From NCBI GenBank assembly GCA_016000195.1, contig JAECRO010000003.1:1-64000 (forward strand): a DNA stretch of 64,000 nt. Reading direction: 5' to 3'. Origin of the DNA: Burkholderiales bacterium. GTDB taxonomy: Bacteria > Pseudomonadota > Gammaproteobacteria > Burkholderiales > Burkholderiaceae_C. Of the stretch, positions 59,714-64,000 are shown one piece after another. The translations under genes were made by a program, and so were the position numbers. The notes beneath the pieces were generated by a model. It was not told the origin of the DNA. It saw only the letters and a list, made by a program, of their open reading frames with translations, and ran no database searches. Each line of letters opens with the position of its first letter. Within the stretch, counting starts at the first letter, position 1.

Positions 59714-61288
59714 TCAATGCGCGCCTGCCGCTGCATCCGCACTGCCCGCCCCCGAGTGCGTGGGCCGCGTCAGGTACACCAGTGGAATCAGCAGCAGAAA
59801 AATCAGGGCAGAGGCATAAAACACGTCGTTTGCCGCCAGCATGTAGGCCTGCTGGTCCACCAGGCGGTTGATGGTTCCCAGCGCCTGGTCGGGCGTCAGC
59901 CCGGCACTGGCCAGGCCGGACAAGGCGCCCTGGGTGGCCTGACTTCCAGAATTGACGAATTCGCTAAGTTGCGCATGGTGCATCGCGGCACGATCCTGCC
60001 AGATGGTGGTGGCAATCGACGTGCCGAATGAGCCGGCCGTGATGCGCACGAAATTCGACAGGCCCGAGGCGGCCGGAATCTTGTCATAGGGCAGGCCGGA
60101 CAGCGTGATGGTCATCAGCGGGATGAAAAAGCAGGCCATGGCCACGCCCTGGATCAGCGTCGGGATCAATATGGTGCCCATGTCGGCCTGGGTGTTGAAG
60201 TTCGAGCGCATCCACAGCACCAGCGCAAACACGGCGAAGGCAAAAGCGGCAAAGCGACGCGGATCGGTCCTGCCGATGTTCTTGCCCACCAGCGGCGACA
60301 GCAGCAAGGCCATGAGGCCGACGGGCGCCAGCACCATGCCGGCCTGCGTCGCCGTGTAACCCATGTACTGCTGCAGCCACAGCGGCAGCAACACCACATT
60401 GCCGAAAAACAGGCCATACCCGACGGACAGGGCCAGCACGCCAGCCCAGAAATTGCGCTTTTTAAACAAGGTCAGGTCCACCACCGGATGCTCTTCGGTC
60501 AGCTCCCAGATCACGAAGGCGATCAGCCCGACCAGCGCCACGATGCCCAGCGCAATCACTTCGCCGGAATGAAACCAGTCCAGCTCCTTGCCCTTGTCGA
60601 GCATGATCTGCAGCGCGCCGACCCAGATGACGAGCAGCGCCAGGCCAATCGAGTCAATCGGCAGCTTGCGGGTCTGGCTTTCGCGCTTGCGAAAGATGCT
60701 CCAGGTGATGAAAGCGGCGCCAAAGCCGACCGGAATGTTGATGTAGAAAATCCAGGGCCACGAAATGTTGTCGGTGATCCAGCCGCCCAGCAGCGGCCCC
60801 ATGACGGGCGCGACCAGCGTGGTCATGGACCACAGCGCCATCGCCAGCCCGGCCAGCGCTTTCGGGTAGCTCGACAGCAGCAAGGCCTGCGACAGCGGAA
60901 TCATCGGCCCGGCCACCAGCCCTTGCAGGATGCGGAAAAAAATCAGGGTGGACATATTGGGCGCCAGACCGCACAGCCAGGAAGTCAGCACGAACAGCAG
61001 GACGCTGGCGGTGAACAGCCTGACCTGGCCGAAGCGCTGCGACAGCCAGCCGGTCAGCGGAACGGCAATCGCGTTGGCCACGCCGAAACTGGTGATGACC
61101 CAGGTGCCCTGGTTCGGACTGACGCCCAGGTCGCCCGCAATGGCCGGCAGCGACACGTTGGCAATCGAGGTGTCGAGCACATTCATGAAGGTGGCGGTCG
61201 ACAGCGCCAGCGTGCCCCACAGGCGGGCCGAGCCGCTCAGCGGCGGCGGGGGAAGAAAGGCGGGGGCGGAAGGGGGTGCGGAAGCCAT
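59714..61288 (-). CDS. emrB: DHA2-family multidrug efflux MFS transporter (EmrB/QacA)
   Basis: 524 aa from MASAPPSAPAFLPPPPLS; the ORF start 47 residues upstream runs into emrA and is rejected. Fourteen predicted transmembrane helices; FMNVLDTSIANVSLPAIAGDLGVSPNQGTWVITSFGVANAIAVPLTGWLSQRFG (motif D1 and A), PMIPLSQALLLSSYP, and GPLLGGWITDNISWPWIFYINIPVG (motif C). Proton-driven export of hydrophobic drugs with EmrA and an outer membrane factor. Third gene of nodT-emrA-emrB, 46 nt after emrA. Confidence 0.93.
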   Translation of the reverse strand: MASAPPSAPAFLPPPPLSGSARLWGTLALSTATFMNVLDTSIANVSLPAIAGDLGVSPNQGTWVITSFGVANAIAVPLTGWLSQRFGQVRLFTASVLLFVLTSWLCGLAPNMSTLIFFRILQGLVAGPMIPLSQALLLSSYPKALAGLAMALWSMTTLVAPVMGPLLGGWITDNISWPWIFYINIPVGFGAAFITWSIFRKRESQTRKLPIDSIGLALLVIWVGALQIMLDKGKELDWFHSGEVIALGIVALVGLIAFVIWELTEEHPVVDLTLFKKRNFWAGVLALSVGYGLFFGNVVLLPLWLQQYMGYTATQAGMVLAPVGLMALLLSPLVGKNIGRTDPRRFAAFAFAVFALVLWMRSNFNTQADMGTILIPTLIQGVAMACFFIPLMTITLSGLPYDKIPAASGLSNFVRITAGSFGTSIATTIWQDRAAMHHAQLSEFVNSGSQATQGALSGLASAGLTPDQALGTINRLVDQQAYMLAANDVFYASALIFLLLIPLVYLTRPTHSGAGSADAAAGAH

Positions 61289-61334
61289 GGAAACCTTAAA
61301 AACCTGGTGCGGGCCGACTCGGCAAGGAAAACGC

Positions 61335-62642
61335 TCAGTGCTGCGGCAGCTGAACCAGCGCCACGGCATCCGTTTTGGCCGCCGTGCTGATGCGGGCCGG
61401 CTTTGCGCCCTTGCCGGCATTGGCGGCAATCACGCGCCTGACTTCCTCGCTGGCGGCGTCAGCGTCATTTTGCGAGGCAAACGCCTGCGTGTGCGCCTGC
61501 GCGGCATCGCGCGGCGCATCGGCCAGGGTCTTGCCATCCTTTTTGCTCACATCGACTTCGGCATCCATCGACAGGCCGACCCGCAGCGGGTGCTCGCCGA
61601 GCTGCGTGGGGTCCAGCGCAATGCGCACCGGCACGCGCTGCACCACCTTGATCCAGTTGCCGGTGGCGTTTTGCGCCGGCAGCAGCGAGAAGGCCGCACC
61701 GGTGCCCACGCCCAGGCCGGCAACGGTGCCCTTGTAATCCACCTTCTTGCCATACAGGTCGGCCACCAGCGTCACCGGCTGGCCGATGCGGATATGGCGC
61801 AGCTGCACTTCCTTGAAGTTGGCATCGACCCAGACCTGATTCAGCGGAATCACCGACATCAGCGGCGTACCGGCGGCCACGCGCTGGCCGAGCTGCACGG
61901 TGCGCTTGGCGACATAGCCATCGACCGGCGCCACCAAGGCCGTGCGCTGCGAGGCCAGGAAAGCCTCGCGCACCCTGGCCGCCGCCACCTGCACGCTGGG
62001 GTGCTGCTCGATGCTGGTGCCTTCGGTCAGCGCCTGGTTGCTGCTGAGCTGCTCGCGCGCGGCGACCACGCCCGCCCTGGCTGCGGCCAGTGCGCTTTTG
62101 GCGTTGTCCAGCTGCGTTTGCGCATGACTGAGTTCTTCCCTGGAGACCGCGCCGTTGCCGGTCAGCGACTGGCGGCGGTTCAGGTCATCGGCGGCGCGCG
62201 CAATGTCGCTGTTGGCCTTGCTCACATCGGCATCGTGCAGCGCGATTTGCGCGGCCAGCGAGCCATTGTTGGCGTACAGCGTGCGCGCCTGGCGCACGGC
62301 CTGGGCCAGCGCGGCCTCGGCCTGGTCCAGCGCCACCCTGGCATCGGCCGGGTCCAGTTGCACCAGTGTCTGGCCGGCTTTCACAAAGTCGGTGTCGTCC
62401 GCCATCAGGGCCATGACGGTGCCGCCGATTTGCGGCGTGATCTGGATCACGTTGCCCTGCACATAGGCGTTGTCGGTCGATTCGTAATGGCTGGCCACCA
62501 GGTATTCGTAGGCGGCCCAGCCCAGGCCGGCCACCACCACCACGCTGGCCAGCGCGGTCAGTGCCGTCTTGCGTTTGGGATTGCCCGCCGGGGCGGCCGG
62601 GCTGGCGGAAGCTGGGAAAGCGGAAGATTGAGGTGCGTTCAT
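61335..62642 (-). CDS. emrA: EmrA-type membrane fusion protein
   Basis: 435 aa from MNAPQSSAFPASASPAAPAG; the ORF-track start adds 20 residues. One N-terminal membrane anchor (TALTALASVVVVAGLGWAAYEYLV), biotinyl-lipoyl-like halves (ESTDNAYVQGNVIQITPQIGGTVMAL, DGYVAKRTVQLGQRVAAGTPLMSVI) and an alpha-helical hairpin between them (ALDQAEAALAQAVRQA...EELSHAQTQLDNAKSALAAARAG). Bridges EmrB to the NodT-type channel. The Lys/Ala-rich C-terminal ~60 residues are atypical. Confidence 0.93.
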   Translation of the reverse strand: MNAPQSSAFPASASPAAPAGNPKRKTALTALASVVVVAGLGWAAYEYLVASHYESTDNAYVQGNVIQITPQIGGTVMALMADDTDFVKAGQTLVQLDPADARVALDQAEAALAQAVRQARTLYANNGSLAAQIALHDADVSKANSDIARAADDLNRRQSLTGNGAVSREELSHAQTQLDNAKSALAAARAGVVAAREQLSSNQALTEGTSIEQHPSVQVAAARVREAFLASQRTALVAPVDGYVAKRTVQLGQRVAAGTPLMSVIPLNQVWVDANFKEVQLRHIRIGQPVTLVADLYGKKVDYKGTVAGLGVGTGAAFSLLPAQNATGNWIKVVQRVPVRIALDPTQLGEHPLRVGLSMDAEVDVSKKDGKTLADAPRDAAQAHTQAFASQNDADAASEEVRRVIAANAGKGAKPARISTAAKTDAVALVQLPQH

Positions 62643-62726
62643 GATCTTGAATTCAATGTTTGATGTGTTGGGAGCGCTTGCATACCCGGCTTTTGCAGGC
62701 ATTGCTGACGGGTTTCTGTGCGTCTT

Positions 62727-64000
62727 TTATTGATCAAATGTGCTTCTTGCGCTTGCTGGACGGGCACTGACAGCTATTGTTTTTGTAGTGCCTTGCGTGA
62801 CCGCCAGCGCCTCCGGGGTATAGCCGCCACCCAGCGCGCGAACCAGCGCCACCTGCGTGTCCAGTGCGCGGCCCGCCAGATCGACGGCCAGCCGGCGCTG
62901 CGCCAGCACGCTGGTTTCGGCCGTCAGCACATTCAGGTAATTGCCCAGCCCGGCCTTGTAGCGCTGCACGGCGATGTCGTAAGCGCTTTCTGCCGCGTCC
63001 TGAGCCGCCCGCTGTTCGGCCTGCTGGCGGCCTATGGCCTGCGACGAGGCAACCTGGTCGGCCACATCGCGCACCGCGTCAATCACGGCGGCGTTGTAGC
63101 TTTCAACCGCCGCGTCCAGGTCCGCCGTTTTGCCGCGCAGATTGGCGCGCAGCCGGCCGGCATCAAAAACCGGCAGGCGCAGGGCCGGGCCGACGCCCCA
63201 CTGCTGGCTGCCCGAGTCCAGCAGACGGCCCAGCCCGAGGCTGGAAAAGCCGGCAAAGGCGACCAGGTTGATGTTGGGGTAGAACTGGGTCTTGGCATTC
63301 ACCACGTCTTTGGACGAGGCTTCGACACGCCAGCGCGCCGCCGCAATATCGGCACGGCGTCCCAGCAGGTCGGCGGGAATAAGCGGCGTTAACGCTATAT
63401 TTTTTATAGCTACTTGTGCCGATGGAACAAGCGCGACAGCACTGTTTGGCTCTCCAATCAGGGCGTTGATCGCATTGCGCGTCAGGGCCATCTGCTCCTG
63501 CACGGTCTCTAACTGCAGACGCGCCTCGGGCAGCCCGCCTTCGCTCTGGCGCAATTCCAGCCGGCTGTCCAGACCGGCATTCACACGGTCCCGGACCAGC
63601 TTGAGCGTCTCGTTCCGCTGGACCAGCGTGCGGCTTGCCACGGCAGACTGCTCATTCAGCCGCACCAGCTGAAAGTAAGTCCGCGCCACCTGGCTGGCCA
63701 GCAGCACGCGGGCCGCCTGGGCATCGGCCTGGGCGGCGTTCACGCTGCCCAGCGCGGCGTCCAGGGCCGCACGGTTCTTGCCAAAAAAGTCCAGCTCCCA
63801 GCTGGCAGCCAGCTGGGCCGTTCCGCTGTCGCCGATGGAGCCGGCCAAGGGCGCGGGGTAGAGTCCATTGGCGGTGTAGCGCTGGTGCGTCAGGTCGATC
63901 TGGCCATTGACCTGCGGCAAGGTGGCGGCCTTCGCCACTTCGCCCACGGCTTGCGCACGCGCCAGCCGTGCCTGCGCGAGTTTCAGGCTCGGGCTGGTTT
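62727..64000 (-). CDS. NodT-family outer membrane efflux lipoprotein (5' end outside window)
   Basis: Only the C-terminal ~424 residues are in the window; the frame stays open to 64000 (TSPSLKLAQARLARAQAVGEVA), so the start and any lipobox lie beyond. Two OEP repeats: QLAASWELDFFGKNRAALDAALGSVNAAQADAQAARVLLASQVARTYFQL and GPALRLPVFDAGRLRANLRGKTADLDAAVESYNAAVIDAVRDVADQ; ends RALGGGYTP plus a tail. TolC-like trimeric channel for EmrAB. Carries two 56-nt elements in frame: one inside (AQVAIKNIAL) and one forming the C-terminal tail TIAVSARPASARSTFDQ. Confidence 0.92.
   Translation of the reverse strand, partial: TSPSLKLAQARLARAQAVGEVAKAATLPQVNGQIDLTHQRYTANGLYPAPLAGSIGDSGTAQLAASWELDFFGKNRAALDAALGSVNAAQADAQAARVLLASQVARTYFQLVRLNEQSAVASRTLVQRNETLKLVRDRVNAGLDSRLELRQSEGGLPEARLQLETVQEQMALTRNAINALIGEPNSAVALVPSAQVAIKNIALTPLIPADLLGRRADIAAARWRVEASSKDVVNAKTQFYPNINLVAFAGFSSLGLGRLLDSGSQQWGVGPALRLPVFDAGRLRANLRGKTADLDAAVESYNAAVIDAVRDVADQVASSQAIGRQQAEQRAAQDAAESAYDIAVQRYKAGLGNYLNVLTAETSVLAQRRLAVDLAGRALDTQVALVRALGGGYTPEALAVTQGTTKTIAVSARPASARSTFDQ
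62734..62789 (+). repeat. 56-nt dispersed element forming the C-terminal tail of NodT
   Basis: TCAAATGTGCTTCTTGCGCT at its left end and GCTATTGTTTTTGTAGT (62773-62789) at its right, exactly 56 nt. On the nodT strand it encodes TIAVSARPASARSTFD, the last residues before the stop at 62727. The peptide matches that of the copy in the GNAT-like gene. Confidence 0.85.
63394..63449 (-). repeat. 56-nt dispersed element inside nodT
   Basis: Perfect palindrome GCTATATTTTTTATAGC (63394-63410) and, on the opposite strand, GCGCTTGTTCCATCGGCACA like the polA copy. Read in frame as SAVALVPSAQVAIKNIAL, similar to the nadE peptide (AQ.AI..IA). Confidence 0.72.

Overview
The window reads as chromosome of a betaproteobacterium of the Comamonadaceae, closest in feel to Polaromonas or Rhodoferax. 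The grounds are GC-rich genes with few gaps, family-specific proteins (DUF3619, DUF3106, DUF2782, BPSS1780-type, CobD/CbiB family) and the gene orders sucA-sucB-lpdA-zapE, purD-hemF-nadD-rsfS-rlmH-maf-rng, ilvB-ilvN-ilvC-pssA-leuA and rpsP-rimM-trmD-rplS. It is almost entirely housekeeping. I see no rRNA, tRNA, CRISPR array, prophage or intact insertion sequence.

Layout. 1-7.5 kb: 2-oxoglutarate dehydrogenase operon (sucA, sucB, lpdA) followed by zapE and a small secreted protein, all on minus. 7.9-15 kb: minus-strand run yebC, purD, hemF, nadD, rsfS, rlmH, maf, rng. 15-20 kb: plus-strand HerA-like ATPase, upp, the N-degron transferases aat and bpt, and an IclR regulator. 20-27.6 kb: pbpG, then the branched-chain amino-acid cluster ilvB-ilvN-ilvC-pssA-leuA on minus, with a leucine leader peptide and attenuator in front of leuA. 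27.9-31.3 kb: overlapping sigma factor/DUF3619/DUF3106 module, RDD protein, dgkA, LOG-family protein. 31.3-35 kb: nadE-glnB on minus, GNAT-like protein and a small protein on plus. 35-37 kb: decayed transposase and a LacI regulator with its operators. 37-46 kb: polA, DUF2782, thrB, a membrane protein, uvrD, a decayed gene, guaC. 46-56 kb: DEAD-box helicase, orn, M48 protease, phhB, rsgA, CobD/CbiB-like protein, Nudix hydrolase, rplS-trmD-rimM-rpsP. 56-64 kb: GNAT, TM2 protein, AttH/CrtC-like lipocalin, MocR remnant, LLM monooxygenase, and an efflux operon nodT-emrA-emrB running off the right edge.

The most unusual content is not a gene. A short element of constant length (56 nt) recurs about 16 times. 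It has a TCAAAT-like left end, an inner GCGC/GCGC hairpin and a 17-nt terminal palindrome of the type GCTATCAAAATTATAGC. Half of the copies lie in-frame inside unrelated protein genes (sucB, nadD, nadE, polA, rsgA, a GNAT-like gene, two in nodT), mostly in linkers or tails, and they encode recurring peptides such as IAVSARP..ARS. Other copies supply stop codons, a ribosome binding site or hairpins at gene ends. This resembles in principle the Rickettsia palindromic elements. The second notable item is the leucine attenuator upstream of leuA.
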